64,000 bases of DNA from Confluentibacter citreus (GCF_002807055.1 NZ_NIXN01000001.1:248001-312000); one strand, 5' to 3'. Shown: positions 1-9,396, numbered from the stretch's first letter. A program made the numbers and translations. Notes: generated by a model from the letters alone, not told the origin.

Positions 1-35
1 CCTCTAAAAAAATAAGATAGACAGATGAAATGTAT

Positions 36-812
36 CTATTCAACGTTTTCTGATAATGATAGTATTTCTTTAACAAGCGCTTCTATTTCTAAAGGTGGTG
101 TTCCATGATCGAAGTTGGAAGATTCATAAACAATTCCGTTTTTAGAGATTTTTAATGTCCCTATGGAAGCGCCGTCGTAAAAACGTGCTTCGGTGGGAGA
201 TTTTAAATTAGAAATACTATCTAAGGCTATGGCTTCTAAAAGTGTATTAAGCTTCTTCCAACTTTCTTTGTTGATGGCTTTTGAAATAGGTTTTGCTTCT
301 CTGTCTTTTGAGATGGAAACAAGGGAATCATTGACATTAATATCTAAAAAACGTCCTCTAGACATTGCCGAATAATTAAATGAAACCAATTTATTATCTT
401 GTTCTTTACTAGCCATTAAAATGATTTTTTTGTCACTTAATAGTTTCAAGATCCCATCTTCTTCTATCAATATTTCATTTGCTTTAGATAATACCTGTTG
501 CATTTCAGATTCTATTTGATGTGTGTCTTGGCAAAACATTTTGGTTGAAGCTAAAGGACCCACTTTTAATAAACCATTTTCTAAAGAATACGTTCCAGAA
601 AATCTGTTACAACCTGAAAAACCAGAAATAATGTTCTCTTCTTTATTGAAATTTATGGTAATATTATTTACAGAAACTTCTTTGTTGTCTAATGTTTTTA
701 CCTGATAAGTGCCATTTAAAGTCATTAAGTTAGTTTCTTTAATAGCCATATTTTTTGAATTACAGCAAGTATTTAAAGAGATTAAAACCGATAAAATGAT
801 TATAATTTTCAT
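36..812 (-). CDS. META-domain lipoprotein (HslJ-like)
   Basis: Predicted surface or periplasmic lipoprotein of 258 residues. A hydrophobic leader ends at a Cys-Cys pair (residues 16-17), which serves as the lipobox. Residues about 28-120 form a META domain like that of E. coli HslJ, with the hallmark GFSGCNRFSGTY near residue 60 and the following cysteine in a TKMFC context. The C-terminal half (about 145-258) resembles no domain I can name. It lies 48 bp downstream of sufS on the same strand and is probably the distal gene of the suf operon. META proteins have no known enzymatic role, so any link to Fe-S assembly is by position only. Confidence 0.8.
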   Translation of the reverse strand: MKIIIILSVLISLNTCCNSKNMAIKETNLMTLNGTYQVKTLDNKEVSVNNITINFNKEENIISGFSGCNRFSGTYSLENGLLKVGPLASTKMFCQDTHQIESEMQQVLSKANEILIEEDGILKLLSDKKIILMASKEQDNKLVSFNYSAMSRGRFLDINVNDSLVSISKDREAKPISKAINKESWKKLNTLLEAIALDSISNLKSPTEARFYDGASIGTLKISKNGIVYESSNFDHGTPPLEIEALVKEILSLSENVE

Positions 813-859
813 GGATTGTTTTTAGTGTTAAATGACTATACCAAAAAAGAAGCCAAATA

Positions 860-2074
860 TTACGCCAACATCATTTTTGCTTTTTTCACACCTTCAACCA
901 AGGCATCAATTTCAGCTTTTGTATTGTAAAATGCGAATGAAGCTCGAACAGTTCCCGGAATTTTAAAATAATCCATGATAGGTTGTGCACAATGATGGCC
1001 AGTACGAACGGCAATGCCCAATTTATCTAAAATAGTACCAACATCATACGGGTGAATACCTTCTAAATTAAATGAAATCACAGAGGTTTTGTTTTTTGAA
1101 GTGCCGTAGATTTTCAAGCCTTCAATGTCCAATAATTTATTGGTGGCGTATTCTAGAAGTTCGTGTTCATATTTAGCAATGGCATCAAAACCAATGGCAT
1201 TCATATAATCGATGGCTGCACCAAAAGCAATACCGCCACAAATATTGGGGGTTCCTGCTTCAAATTTATGGGGAAGTTCAGCATACGTTGTTTTTTCAAA
1301 AGTGACTTCGGCAATCATTTCACCGCCACCTTGGTATGGGGGTAATTTCTTCAACCAACTTTCTTTTCCGTACAACATACCTTCGCCCGTTGGACCGCAC
1401 ATTTTATGAGCAGAAGCGACGTAAAAATCGACATTCAAAGCTTGAACGTCTGGTTTTAAATGTGGACACGCTTGTGCACCATCAACCAACACAGCAGCAC
1501 CAACTTCATGTGCTTTTTCAATAATATATTCAATAGGATTAATGGTTCCTAAGGCGTTTGAAATATGATTTACAAAAACAAGTTTGGTATTTTTTGATAG
1601 AAGTTTATCATATTCGCTCATTACCAATTCCCCATCCAAATTCATTGGAATCACTTTCAATATCGCGCCAGTCCGCTCACAAAGCATTTGCCAGGGCACA
1701 ATATTACTGTGATGTTCTAAAGCAGAAACGATGATTTCATCATCTTTTTTTAATAATGTTGAAAATCCGTTTGCTACTAAATTAATACCATGTGTTGTAC
1801 CCGAAGTAAATATAATTTCGTGTGCAAATTTGGCATTAAAATGTGTTTGGATTTTTTTGCGTGCCTGCTCATATTTGTCGGTAGCTTCTTGACTTAATGT
1901 ATGTACACCACGATGGATATTGGCATTGTAGTTTGAATAATAGTCTACAATAGCATCAATGACTTGTTGTGGGGTTTGCGATGTCGCCGCATTATCAAAA
2001 TACACCAAAGGTTTGCCATTTACTTTTCTGGAAAGTATGGGGAAATCTTTTCGTATGTTTTCTACGTTGAACAT
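860..2074 (-). CDS. sufS: SufS cysteine desulfurase
   Basis: PLP-dependent class V aminotransferase-fold enzyme (404 aa) that removes sulfur from cysteine as a persulfide for Fe-S assembly. Visible residues: H121 in the ALEHHSN motif, D198 in VLVDGAQ, the Schiff-base lysine K224 in SAHK, and the persulfide cysteine C362 in RTGHHCAQP. The short catalytic loop is that of group II (SufS/CsdA) desulfurases. Only 3 bp separate it from the sufD stop, so the two are very likely cotranslated. SufS normally needs a SufE-type sulfur acceptor; none is in this window, but it may lie just beyond position 1. Confidence 0.96.
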   Translation of the reverse strand: MFNVENIRKDFPILSRKVNGKPLVYFDNAATSQTPQQVIDAIVDYYSNYNANIHRGVHTLSQEATDKYEQARKKIQTHFNAKFAHEIIFTSGTTHGINLVANGFSTLLKKDDEIIVSALEHHSNIVPWQMLCERTGAILKVIPMNLDGELVMSEYDKLLSKNTKLVFVNHISNALGTINPIEYIIEKAHEVGAAVLVDGAQACPHLKPDVQALNVDFYVASAHKMCGPTGEGMLYGKESWLKKLPPYQGGGEMIAEVTFEKTTYAELPHKFEAGTPNICGGIAFGAAIDYMNAIGFDAIAKYEHELLEYATNKLLDIEGLKIYGTSKNKTSVISFNLEGIHPYDVGTILDKLGIAVRTGHHCAQPIMDYFKIPGTVRASFAFYNTKAEIDALVEGVKKAKMMLA

Positions 2075-2077
2075 GGT

Positions 2078-3391
2078 CTATAAGTCGAACCCCATATTAA
2101 CGCCCAACTTGTTGGCGATAATTTTAGTAATGCGTTGTTTTATTTCTGGAATTTTAACCGAACTCATCACATTGTTGCTAAACGCATACATTAAAAGGGC
2201 TTTGGCCTCTTTTTCTGGAATACCTCGCGAACGCATATAAAACATAGCGCTTTCATCTAACTGACCAATGGTACAACCATGCGAACATTTCACATCATCA
2301 GCAAAAATTTCTAGTTGAGGTTTGGTGTTTATGGTTGCTTTATCGCTTACTAAAATGTTGTTATTCGCTTGAAACGCATTGGTTTTCTGAGCTTCTTTAT
2401 TAACAATAATTTTACCATTAAAAACACCGGTTGAGTTCTCCCCAAAAATGCCTTTGTAATCTTGATGGCTCTCACAATTTGGCTCAATATGGTGCACCAA
2501 GGTATTATGATCTACATGTTGTTTTTCTCCAATAATGGTAATGCCTTTTAAAGTGGAATCTATACGCTCACCATTTTGATAAAAGTTCAAGTTGTTGCGA
2601 ACCAATTTTCCTCCAAAAGAAAAAGTGTGAACGGAGGCAACGCTTTCACGTTTTTGGTTTATAAACGTATTATCAATTAATGAAGCGTTTAAATTATCGT
2701 TTTGAATTTTATAATAATCAACTATGGCGCGTTTGTTAGCAAATATCTCGGTAACACTGTTTGTTAACACCGCATTATCGGTTAAACTTTGGTGACGTTC
2801 AATAATCTGTACATGAGAATTCTCATCAACCACAATTAAGTTACGTGGTTGTAACATAACCGCAGATTCATTTCCTGTGGAAAAATGCAAGATTTGAATA
2901 GGTTTTGCTACCATTTTATTCTTTGGAATATGAATGTAAGCACCTTCGCTTGAAAAAGCGGTGTTAAGTGATGGCAGACTATCTTTGGTAGCTACTTTGT
3001 TAAAATAATTTTCAATATGTAAACGGTATTTTGGTTTGGACATGGCGGCAGACATCAAACAAATATCCATACCATCATGGGTTGTTTGCGATAAATGCGA
3101 CGAATACTTACCGTCAATAAACACTATTTTAAAAGAGTCTATATCGTGAATAAAATACTTTTTTACATCGCTGAATTCAATAGCGTTCTCTTGCTTAGGA
3201 AAGATGCTATAATCTTCTTTTAAAATGCTGTTTAAAGAGGTGTATTTCCAAGCTTCTTCCTTTTTGCTAGGAAAGCCTTTTTCTTCAAATGCTTTTATGG
3301 CATCGTTTCTAACGTCGTTCATATAAGCGTCATCTTCGAGCTGATTTTCAAACACTAAAAAAGATGATAATAATTTTTCTTTTAAATCCAT
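2078..3391 (-). CDS. sufD: SufD Fe-S scaffold subunit
   Basis: Component of the SufBC2D scaffold complex (437 aa). The C-terminal half (about 180-420) is the beta-helix core shared by SufB and SufD, with the conserved segment DDVKCSHGCTIGQLD near residue 360, containing a cysteine and histidine. The N-terminal region (about 1-100) is the helical part typical of SufD. Length matches the family. It sits between sufC and sufS, and the operon order is sufA-B-C-D-S. An 81-bp gap to sufC contains a perfect triple 13-bp repeat, described separately. Confidence 0.95.
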   Translation of the reverse strand: MDLKEKLLSSFLVFENQLEDDAYMNDVRNDAIKAFEEKGFPSKKEEAWKYTSLNSILKEDYSIFPKQENAIEFSDVKKYFIHDIDSFKIVFIDGKYSSHLSQTTHDGMDICLMSAAMSKPKYRLHIENYFNKVATKDSLPSLNTAFSSEGAYIHIPKNKMVAKPIQILHFSTGNESAVMLQPRNLIVVDENSHVQIIERHQSLTDNAVLTNSVTEIFANKRAIVDYYKIQNDNLNASLIDNTFINQKRESVASVHTFSFGGKLVRNNLNFYQNGERIDSTLKGITIIGEKQHVDHNTLVHHIEPNCESHQDYKGIFGENSTGVFNGKIIVNKEAQKTNAFQANNNILVSDKATINTKPQLEIFADDVKCSHGCTIGQLDESAMFYMRSRGIPEKEAKALLMYAFSNNVMSSVKIPEIKQRITKIIANKLGVNMGFDL

Positions 3392-3398
3392 TGTTGTT

Positions 3399-3437
3399 CA
3401 GTTTTCAGTCCCAGTTTTCAGTCCCAGTTTTCAGTCC
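3399..3437. repeat. 3 x 13-bp perfect tandem repeat between sufC and sufD
   Basis: The unit CAGTTTTCAGTCC occurs three times head to tail without mismatch (3399-3411, 3412-3424, 3425-3437). A related degenerate stretch built from ACTGCAACTGCGACTG follows at 3446-3461. It lies in the 81-bp gap between sufC and sufD inside an otherwise compact operon, so it is probably transcribed. Confidence 0.9.
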
Positions 3438-3472
3438 TTCTGATTACTGCAACTGCGACTGTTTACTTAATT

Positions 3473-4225
3473 TTAAGCGTTCACTTCCTCTTTAATCCAA
3501 TCATAACCTTTTTCTTCAAGCTCATGTGCCAATTCTTTACCACCTGATTTTACAATACGCCCATCGTACAAAACGTGCACAAAATCTGGAACGATGTAAT
3601 CTAACAAACGTTGGTAATGCGTAATGACAAGCACGGCATTGTCCTTGCTTTTTAGTTTGTTAACGCCATTTGCCACGATACGAAGCGCATCAATATCCAG
3701 ACCAGAATCGGTTTCGTCAAGAATGGCTAACTTGGGTTCAAGCATGGCCATTTGGAAGATTTCATTACGTTTCTTTTCTCCTCCTGAAAATCCTTCGTTT
3801 AAGGAACGTGATAAAAATTTTCTATCAATTTCCAATAATTCAGATTTTTCACGAATCAATTTAAGCATGTCTTTCGCAGGCATTTCATCCAAACCTTTAG
3901 CTTTACGAGTTTCGTTGATAGCTGTTTTCATAAAGTTGGTTACAGAAACACCTGGGATTTCAACAGGGTATTGAAACGATAAGAAAATGCCTTTGTGAGC
4001 ACGTTCTTCGGCTGCTAAATCCTCAATATCTTCATCATTAAATAGGATAGTTCCTTTTGTAACCTCGTATTCTTCCTTTCCAGCAACAACAGAAGCCAAG
4101 GTGCTTTTTCCAGAACCGTTTGGCCCCATGATGGCATGAACTTCTCCAGCTTTAATTTCTAAGTTAATGCCTTTTAAAATACTTTTATCATCAATACTGG
4201 CGTGTAAATTTTCAATTTTTAACAT
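3473..4225 (-). CDS. sufC: SufC ATPase of the SufBCD complex
   Basis: Cytosolic ABC-type ATPase (250 aa) that drives conformational change in the SufB/SufD scaffold. Visible motifs: Walker [10 protein letters not shown] at 34-42, Q-loop near residue 85, signature FSGGEKKR near 146-153, Walker B LAILDE near 167-171, and the switch histidine in VLVITHYQR. Length and motifs are typical. It ends 81 bp before sufD and starts 64 bp after the sufB stop. Confidence 0.97.
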   Translation of the reverse strand: MLKIENLHASIDDKSILKGINLEIKAGEVHAIMGPNGSGKSTLASVVAGKEEYEVTKGTILFNDEDIEDLAAEERAHKGIFLSFQYPVEIPGVSVTNFMKTAINETRKAKGLDEMPAKDMLKLIREKSELLEIDRKFLSRSLNEGFSGGEKKRNEIFQMAMLEPKLAILDETDSGLDIDALRIVANGVNKLKSKDNAVLVITHYQRLLDYIVPDFVHVLYDGRIVKSGGKELAHELEEKGYDWIKEEVNA

Positions 4226-4289
4226 ACTTTCTATTCAAAGTTTAAAATTCAAGATTCAACTTAATAAATCTATCTTTTCTATTTTTATT

Positions 4290-5741
4290 TTATCCTACAG
4301 ATCCTTCTAAACTAATTTCCAATAATTTTTTAGCTTCTACAGCAAACTCCATGGGAAGTTTATTTAATACGTCTTTACTAAAACCATTCACAATAAGGGC
4401 AATGGCCTTCTCTGTATTAATTCCTCGCTGATTGCAATAAAAAATTTGGTCTTCGCCAATTTTACTGGTGGTAGCTTCGTGTTCTATTTTTGCTGTTTTA
4501 TTTTTAGCTTCTATATACGGAAAGGTATGGGCTCCACAGTCGTTACCCATTAATAAACTATCACATTGCGAAAAGTTGCGGGCATTATCGGCATTCGGAC
4601 TAATTTTGACCAATCCTCGGTAACTATTCTGAGACTTTCCTGCTGAAATTCCTTTTGAAATGATGGTCGATTTAGTGTTTTTGCCTAAATGAATCATTTT
4701 GGTCCCTGTATCTGCCTGTTGATAATTATTGGTGACGGCAATTGAATAAAATTCACCAACCGAATTATCTCCTTTTAAAATACAACTTGGATATTTCCAT
4801 GTGATAGCAGAACCCGTTTCTACTTGAGTCCAGGAGATTTTCGCGTTCTTTTCGCATATACCACGTTTGGTAACAAAATTATAAACGCCACCTTTGCCTT
4901 CTGCATTGCCCGGATACCAGTTTTGAACGGTACTGTATTTTATTTCCGCATTATCAAGAGCAATGAGTTCCACAACGGCTGCATGCAATTGGTTTTCGTC
5001 ACGACTCGGTGCTGTACAACCTTCCAAATAACTTACATAACTGCCTTCGTCAGCAATGACCAATGTTCTTTCAAATTGTCCTGTTCCAGCTTGATTAATT
5101 CTAAAATAAGTTGATAATTCCATGGGACATCTCACCCCTTTTGGAATATAGCAGAAACTACCATCACTAAAAACAGCACTGTTTAAGGCTGCATAAAAAT
5201 TGTCTTTTTGCGGAACTACGCTACCAATATATTTTTTCACCAATTCGGGATGTTCTTTAATAGCTTCACTTATGGAGCAGAAAATAATCCCTTTTTCTCC
5301 AAGTGTTCTTTTAAATGTGGTTGCAACAGAAACAGAGTCCACCACGACATCCATGGCTACACCAGACAATTTTTTTTGTTCATCCAATGAAATGCCCAAC
5401 TTAGCAAATGTTGCCAATAATTCTGGATCGACTTCATCAAGGCTGTCATATTTGGGTTTACTATTTGGAGCGGAATAGTATGAAATAGCTTGAAAATCCG
5501 GTTTCACATAGCTTACGTTAGCCCATTCTGGTTCTATCATTTCTTTCCAAGATTTAAAGGCTTCAAGCCTCCAATCTGTCATCCATTGGGGCTCGCCCTT
5601 TTTAAGGGAAATAGCTTTTACTATATCTTCATTTAAACCAACAGGAAAGGTATCGGATTCAATATCCGTGTAAAAACCATATTCATATTCTTTGGTTTTA
5701 AGCTCTTCTCTTAAATCGTCTTCTGTATATTTATTACTCAT
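4290..5741 (-). CDS. sufB: SufB Fe-S scaffold subunit
   Basis: Main scaffold on which nascent Fe-S clusters are built (483 aa, the usual SufB length). The C-terminal beta-helix core contains the [12 protein letters not shown] segment and a [18 protein letters not shown] stretch, both diagnostic for SufB. The conserved QTEAEVGTT-type region is seen as [15 protein letters not shown]. It is preceded by sufA (gap 51 bp) and followed by sufC, as in other Bacteroidota suf operons. Confidence 0.97.
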   Translation of the reverse strand: MSNKYTEDDLREELKTKEYEYGFYTDIESDTFPVGLNEDIVKAISLKKGEPQWMTDWRLEAFKSWKEMIEPEWANVSYVKPDFQAISYYSAPNSKPKYDSLDEVDPELLATFAKLGISLDEQKKLSGVAMDVVVDSVSVATTFKRTLGEKGIIFCSISEAIKEHPELVKKYIGSVVPQKDNFYAALNSAVFSDGSFCYIPKGVRCPMELSTYFRINQAGTGQFERTLVIADEGSYVSYLEGCTAPSRDENQLHAAVVELIALDNAEIKYSTVQNWYPGNAEGKGGVYNFVTKRGICEKNAKISWTQVETGSAITWKYPSCILKGDNSVGEFYSIAVTNNYQQADTGTKMIHLGKNTKSTIISKGISAGKSQNSYRGLVKISPNADNARNFSQCDSLLMGNDCGAHTFPYIEAKNKTAKIEHEATTSKIGEDQIFYCNQRGINTEKAIALIVNGFSKDVLNKLPMEFAVEAKKLLEISLEGSVG

Positions 5742-5792
5742 AATTCTTTACTAGTTGAAAAACCCCTTTTCTTTAAGAAGGTAGGGATGGGA

Positions 5793-6122
5793 TTAGAGTG
5801 AAAATGATTCACCACAACCGCAAGTTCGGTTTGCGTTAGGATTGTTAAAAACAAAACCAGTTCCGTTTAATCCTCCAGAATATTCTAAAGTGGTGCCTAT
5901 CAAGTAAAGGAAACTCTTTTTGTCTACTATAATTTTAACACCATTGTCTTCAAACACTTTATCGCCTTCTGCTTGTTGCTTATCAAATTTTAAATCGTAA
6001 GACAAACCAGAGCAGCCACCACTTTTAACACCCACGCGAACATAGTCTGTTGCTGGGTTATAGCCGTCATCTTGCATAAGTTCTACAACTTTCTTTTTGG
6101 CTATTTCTGAAACTTTAATCAT
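5793..6122 (-). CDS. sufA: SufA/IscA-type iron-sulfur carrier
   Basis: A-type Fe-S carrier of the HesB/IscA/SufA family, 109 aa. The three ligand cysteines are present: C37 in SGGCSGLSY, and C101 and C103 in TCGCGESF at the C-terminus. The reading frame extends 25 codons further upstream, but that extension is not family-like, and the ATG at 6122 gives the canonical start MIKVSEIAKK. A Bacteroidota -7 box (TATATTTG read on the minus strand, 6155-6162) lies about 33 bp upstream of this ATG. It is therefore the first gene of the suf operon. Confidence 0.93.
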   Translation of the reverse strand: MIKVSEIAKKKVVELMQDDGYNPATDYVRVGVKSGGCSGLSYDLKFDKQQAEGDKVFEDNGVKIIVDKKSFLYLIGTTLEYSGGLNGTGFVFNNPNANRTCGCGESFSL

Positions 6123-6248
6123 AATTGTTATATAGATTTTGTCTAAATAGAGTACAAATATACAATATATGTCACGGATTTTTACATAACCTAACATTAT
6201 ATTAGCATATGGTTTTATAGGATTTCCTTATAGATTCGCATAGAAAGA

Positions 6249-6278
6249 TTGATATATAAACAATGCTTCTTATTTTTG
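6249..6278 (+). promoter_or_regulatory. thiL promoter (Bacteroidota type)
   Basis: TTG at 6249-6251, a 19-bp spacer, then TATTTTTG at 6271-6278, matching TTG-N19-TAnnTTTG. The thiL ATG follows at 6283, so the transcript would have almost no 5' leader. Confidence 0.65.
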
Positions 6279-6282
6279 CAGC

Positions 6283-7329
6283 ATGATAGAAGATAAAAAC
6301 CAAGAAAGAACCCCATTAAGTCACTTGGGGGAATTTGCACTTATTGAGCATTTAACGAAAAATTTTAAAATAAATCACGCCTCAACCATAAAGGGAATTG
6401 GCGATGATGCTGCTATTTTAAACTTTAAAGATAAAAAAGTAGTGGTTTCAACAGATTTGCTTGTTGAAAGCGTGCATTTCGATTTAAGCTACATGCCCTT
6501 AAAACATTTAGGATATAAAGCGGTTGTGGTTAACTTATCCGATGTGTATGCTATGAATGCCACACCTACGCAAATGACGGTTTCTATTGCTGTATCAAAT
6601 CGATTTCCATTAGAAGCTCTTGAAGATTTATATGCGGGTATTGAAACGGCGGCCAAAATTTACAATGTCGATTTAATTGGTGGTGATACCACCTCGTCTA
6701 ATACAGGACTGTTAATTTCTATCACGGCCATTGGTGAAGTTGAAGACAAAAAAATAGTTTATAGGAATGGCGCAAAACCAAATGATTTATTAGTAGTTAC
6801 TGGAGATTTAGGAGCCGCTTATATGGGTTTGCAAGTACTTGAACGTGAGAAAGAAGTTTATAAAATAAATCCTAATTCCCAACCAGATTTAGAACCTTAC
6901 ACCTATATAGTAGAACGGCAATTAAAACCAGAAGCACGTAAAGATATTATAAAATTAATGGACGAGTTAAATGTTATACCAACATCAATGATTGATATTA
7001 GTGACGGCTTATCTTCTGAAATTATTCACTTATGCAAGCAAAGTAAAGTTGGCTGCGATTTATATGAAGAAAAAATCCCTTTAGACCCAGTTGTTATTTC
7101 AGTTTGTGAAGAATTTAAGATTGATAGCACAACGGTTGCTTTAAATGGAGGTGAAGATTATGAGCTATTATTCACCATATCTCAAGAAGATTATCCCAAA
7201 ATTAAAGCCAATCCAAATTTTACCGTCATTGGCTTTATGAAAGAAGCCGAAGCAGGAATGCATTTAGTCACAAGATCGGAATCGCAAATCCCTTTAAAGG
7301 CACAGGGTTGGAAAAATTTTAATGCTTAA
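6283..7329 (+). CDS. thiL: Thiamine-monophosphate kinase
   Basis: Phosphorylates thiamine monophosphate to the cofactor thiamine diphosphate (348 aa, cytosolic). The PurM-like fold is shown by GIGDDAAIL near residue 42, STDLLVESVHF near 62, the glycine-rich GGDTTSS near 130, and SMIDISDGLSSE with GGEDYELLFT in the C-terminal half, all ThiL metal- and ATP-binding motifs. It is a single gene divergent from the suf operon, with its own promoter. Its 3' end overlaps the convergent mini-protein gene at 7319 by 11 bp. No thiamine riboswitch is apparent. Confidence 0.95.
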   Translation: MIEDKNQERTPLSHLGEFALIEHLTKNFKINHASTIKGIGDDAAILNFKDKKVVVSTDLLVESVHFDLSYMPLKHLGYKAVVVNLSDVYAMNATPTQMTVSIAVSNRFPLEALEDLYAGIETAAKIYNVDLIGGDTTSSNTGLLISITAIGEVEDKKIVYRNGAKPNDLLVVTGDLGAAYMGLQVLEREKEVYKINPNSQPDLEPYTYIVERQLKPEARKDIIKLMDELNVIPTSMIDISDGLSSEIIHLCKQSKVGCDLYEEKIPLDPVVISVCEEFKIDSTTVALNGGEDYELLFTISQEDYPKIKANPNFTVIGFMKEAEAGMHLVTRSESQIPLKAQGWKNFNA

Positions 7330-7564
7330 ATACCAATAAGTTACTATGTATTTGGGATCTTGATTTTTTATGACGTTTATAGTGAATACGCTCTAAAACA
7401 TCATTTATTTCTTTAAACTTTGGTGTAAGTTCAATTAAATTTCCACTACTATTGGTTGTTAATTGCTTTTGGCAGTGTCTACAAGCATATTCTTTTACAT
7501 GATATGTAACATCTCGAGTTACATAAAAATCATGTCCAAACATCTTGCAATGAATTTGTTTCAT
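7319..7564 (-). CDS. Zinc-ribbon-like mini-protein, copy 1
   Basis: Unknown function, 81 aa. An N-terminal CxxFGHD motif (residues 6-12) and a CRHCQKQLTTN motif (about 28-38) give a Cys-x-x-Phe-Gly-His plus Cys-x-x-Cys arrangement that could bind one metal ion, reminiscent of small DUF1660-type phage proteins. A conserved ELTPKFKEIN..LERIH tail follows. It is clearly paralogous to the gene at 7633-7899. The 3' end overlaps thiL by 11 bp on the opposite strand. The basic C-terminus (KRHKKSRSQ) differs from copy 2. Confidence 0.7.
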   Translation of the reverse strand: MKQIHCKMFGHDFYVTRDVTYHVKEYACRHCQKQLTTNSSGNLIELTPKFKEINDVLERIHYKRHKKSRSQIHSNLLVFKH

Positions 7565-7632
7565 ATATTAATAATTAGTTAGCTTAGAGCCTATTAAATT
7601 ATTAATATGATTAGGTTATTTTTAATAATTTG

Positions 7633-7899
7633 TTAATAAATCGATGAAATGACCATTTTTTCCTTTGAACGCATATTTCTTTTTTCATGAATGCGCTCTA
7701 AAATAGCATTAATCTCTTTAAACTTGGGTGTAAGCTCAATTAAATATCCGTTACTATTGGTAGTTAATTGTTTTTGACAATGTCTACAAGTGTATTCTTT
7801 TACGTAGTAGGTAACTTTTTTACTCACTTCATAATCATGACCAAAAAGGTTACAGTACATTTTCGGGATGAAGTTTGGTTTTTGAGTTGGCTTTTCCAT
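7633..7899 (-). CDS. Zinc-ribbon-like mini-protein, copy 2
   Basis: Unknown function, 88 aa, same family as the neighbour at 7319-7564. It has CNLFGHDYEV, CRHCQKQLTTN and the ELTPKFKEIN..LERIH tail, with a longer N-terminus (MEKPTQKPNF). About two thirds of the aligned core is identical to copy 1, which indicates tandem duplication. A 68-bp AT-rich gap separates the two. The four potential ligands (Cys, His, Cys, Cys) are intact in both copies. I infer metal binding and possibly nucleic-acid or protein interaction; nothing in the context identifies a role. Confidence 0.7.
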   Translation of the reverse strand: MEKPTQKPNFIPKMYCNLFGHDYEVSKKVTYYVKEYTCRHCQKQLTTNSNGYLIELTPKFKEINAILERIHEKRNMRSKEKMVISSIY

Positions 7900-7961
7900 C
7901 AGTAGATTATTTTTGGTGCTTAAATATAAAGCAAAAAATTCGACAAAACGACAAAAGGCAA

Positions 7962-8738
7962 TTAATTTTCGATGAAATACATTATTTCATGAAGTAATTT
8001 ACTTTCGTTTTCAATATGACTCATGTGTCCATCGGGAAACTCAACCATTTTTACATCTGTATTTTTAATTTGTTCAATTAAAGACAAATAGCTTAGAGCT
8101 GGATCTTTTTTACCAATAACCATCAATTTTTTAAAAGTACGCGTATGCAATAAAAATTCTCGGTTCTTTCTAATTTTCATACCTTCTAAAGCGGCAACAA
8201 CACCTTGTAATGGTGTTTGAAGTGCCTCATTTATGACTTCGCTTATTTTATCAGAAAAAATAATTCTATTCTTTGGTCTGAATAAATTGGCAACAGCCAT
8301 TCTTATAAATGTCCTGTGGTTTTGTTTTACGGCAATAACAGCTCTATCTCTGTTAATCTTTTTTTCTTGACTATCAGCAATAGCCGTTGAATTCATTAAG
8401 CATAATCCGCTAATTGCTTTCGGGTTTTTTTCAGCAAAAGCTAGGGCCACATAGCCACCCATAGAATGACCAATTAAGATTGATTTTTTGATTTCTAAAT
8501 GATTAAGAACAGCCTCAACAACTTCTGCCATAAGCTCCATGGTATGTATGTAACCTAAACAACCGGTTTTACCATGACCCAATAAATCGATACAAATGAC
8601 TCTATTGTTTTCTGACAGCCTTGGAATAAAATGATTCCACATATTAGAGTTTTCTAAAAAGCCGTGAAGCAAAATAACTGCATTCCCTTTACCGGAATCG
8701 GTGTAAAAAACAGGAATGCTTTTGTATTCTAAAATCAT
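7962..8738 (-). CDS. Alpha/beta-hydrolase
   Basis: Cytosolic alpha/beta-hydrolase-fold enzyme (258 aa, no signal peptide). The oxyanion segment LLHGFLENS lies near residues 24-32, the nucleophile elbow GHSMGG puts Ser92 at the centre, and the catalytic His is in the GHMSHIE segment near residue 240. The acid is likely the Asp of GKKDPALS. The motif pattern resembles MenH/BioH-like esterases, but the substrate cannot be read from sequence. It starts 1 bp after the stop of the ACT-domain gene, so the two are probably cotranscribed. Confidence 0.85.
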   Translation of the reverse strand: MILEYKSIPVFYTDSGKGNAVILLHGFLENSNMWNHFIPRLSENNRVICIDLLGHGKTGCLGYIHTMELMAEVVEAVLNHLEIKKSILIGHSMGGYVALAFAEKNPKAISGLCLMNSTAIADSQEKKINRDRAVIAVKQNHRTFIRMAVANLFRPKNRIIFSDKISEVINEALQTPLQGVVAALEGMKIRKNREFLLHTRTFKKLMVIGKKDPALSYLSLIEQIKNTDVKMVEFPDGHMSHIENESKLLHEIMYFIEN

Positions 8739-8739
8739 T

Positions 8740-9396
8740 TTAGTTCTTCAATTTTTTAATAGCAGCGAACGCTTTATCAACAAACTCATCTTCCACTAAA
8801 ATAGTAAACTCATTGGTGGTAGAAATCACTTCATATAAAACAATGCCTTCCCATGCCAATCGTTTAAAAAAATGATAGTACAGTCCCGAAATCTTAGAAT
8901 TATCTTGCGGTAAATTAATGCTAATGGCCGATAAACCATCTTGGGACGCTATAAACGTTTCATTTTTTAAATTTTCTTGAATAAACTCTTTTAAACTACT
9001 GGAAATAATGAAGTTGCTTTCATGAATTCCTCTGGTAAACGTGTAGAATAATTTAGATTCCTGATTGATGCGGTCTAAAATTTTTGCATGATTGTCAATA
9101 ATGGTTTCTGAGTTTTTAATTGTAAAGTCCGTTAAATTAGATCTAACCGTTATATCGCCTAAATTCTGCATATACTTTTTCATTTTTACAGAATTGGTTA
9201 ACGCTGTTGGTGGATTATAACGTCTCAAAGCCATCATAATGGCACCAGGCTTAACGTCTTTTTTTAACATGTTACTTATGGGTTCTGTAAGCTCTATAGC
9301 TAACGCGCTAAAGTTTATAATGTTTCTAGAAAGCGCCTCTTCAAGATATGGTTGTGTTATTAAAATGTCCTCAACACAGTTAGATACAGTTTTCAT
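8740..9396 (-). CDS. ACT-domain protein adjacent to aspartate kinase
   Basis: Conserved-type protein of 218 aa without an assigned function. Residues about 1-75 form a helical, possibly winged-helix region (LEEALSRNIINFSALA..MALRRY). Residues about 150-218 look like an ACT fold (DGLSAISINLP, then LYYHFFKRLAWEGIVLYEVISTT, then FTILVEDEFVDKAFAAIKKL), close in pattern to the C-terminal regulatory domain of aspartate kinases. It is divergent from the aspartate kinase gene, with a 186-bp gap. I infer an amino-acid-responsive regulator, possibly DNA-binding. Neither ligand nor target is shown. Confidence 0.65.
   Translation of the reverse strand: MKTVSNCVEDILITQPYLEEALSRNIINFSALAIELTEPISNMLKKDVKPGAIMMALRRYNPPTALTNSVKMKKYMQNLGDITVRSNLTDFTIKNSETIIDNHAKILDRINQESKLFYTFTRGIHESNFIISSSLKEFIQENLKNETFIASQDGLSAISINLPQDNSKISGLYYHFFKRLAWEGIVLYEVISTTNEFTILVEDEFVDKAFAAIKKLKN

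Noticed and set aside
3624-3974. Long plus-strand frame antisense to sufC
   Set aside because: It lies wholly within the conserved sufC coding region on the other strand and its translation shows no domain; a frame shadow.
6241-6282. Thiamine riboswitch upstream of thiL
   Set aside because: The ATG sits 4 bp after the -7 box, leaving no leader to fold a TPP aptamer.
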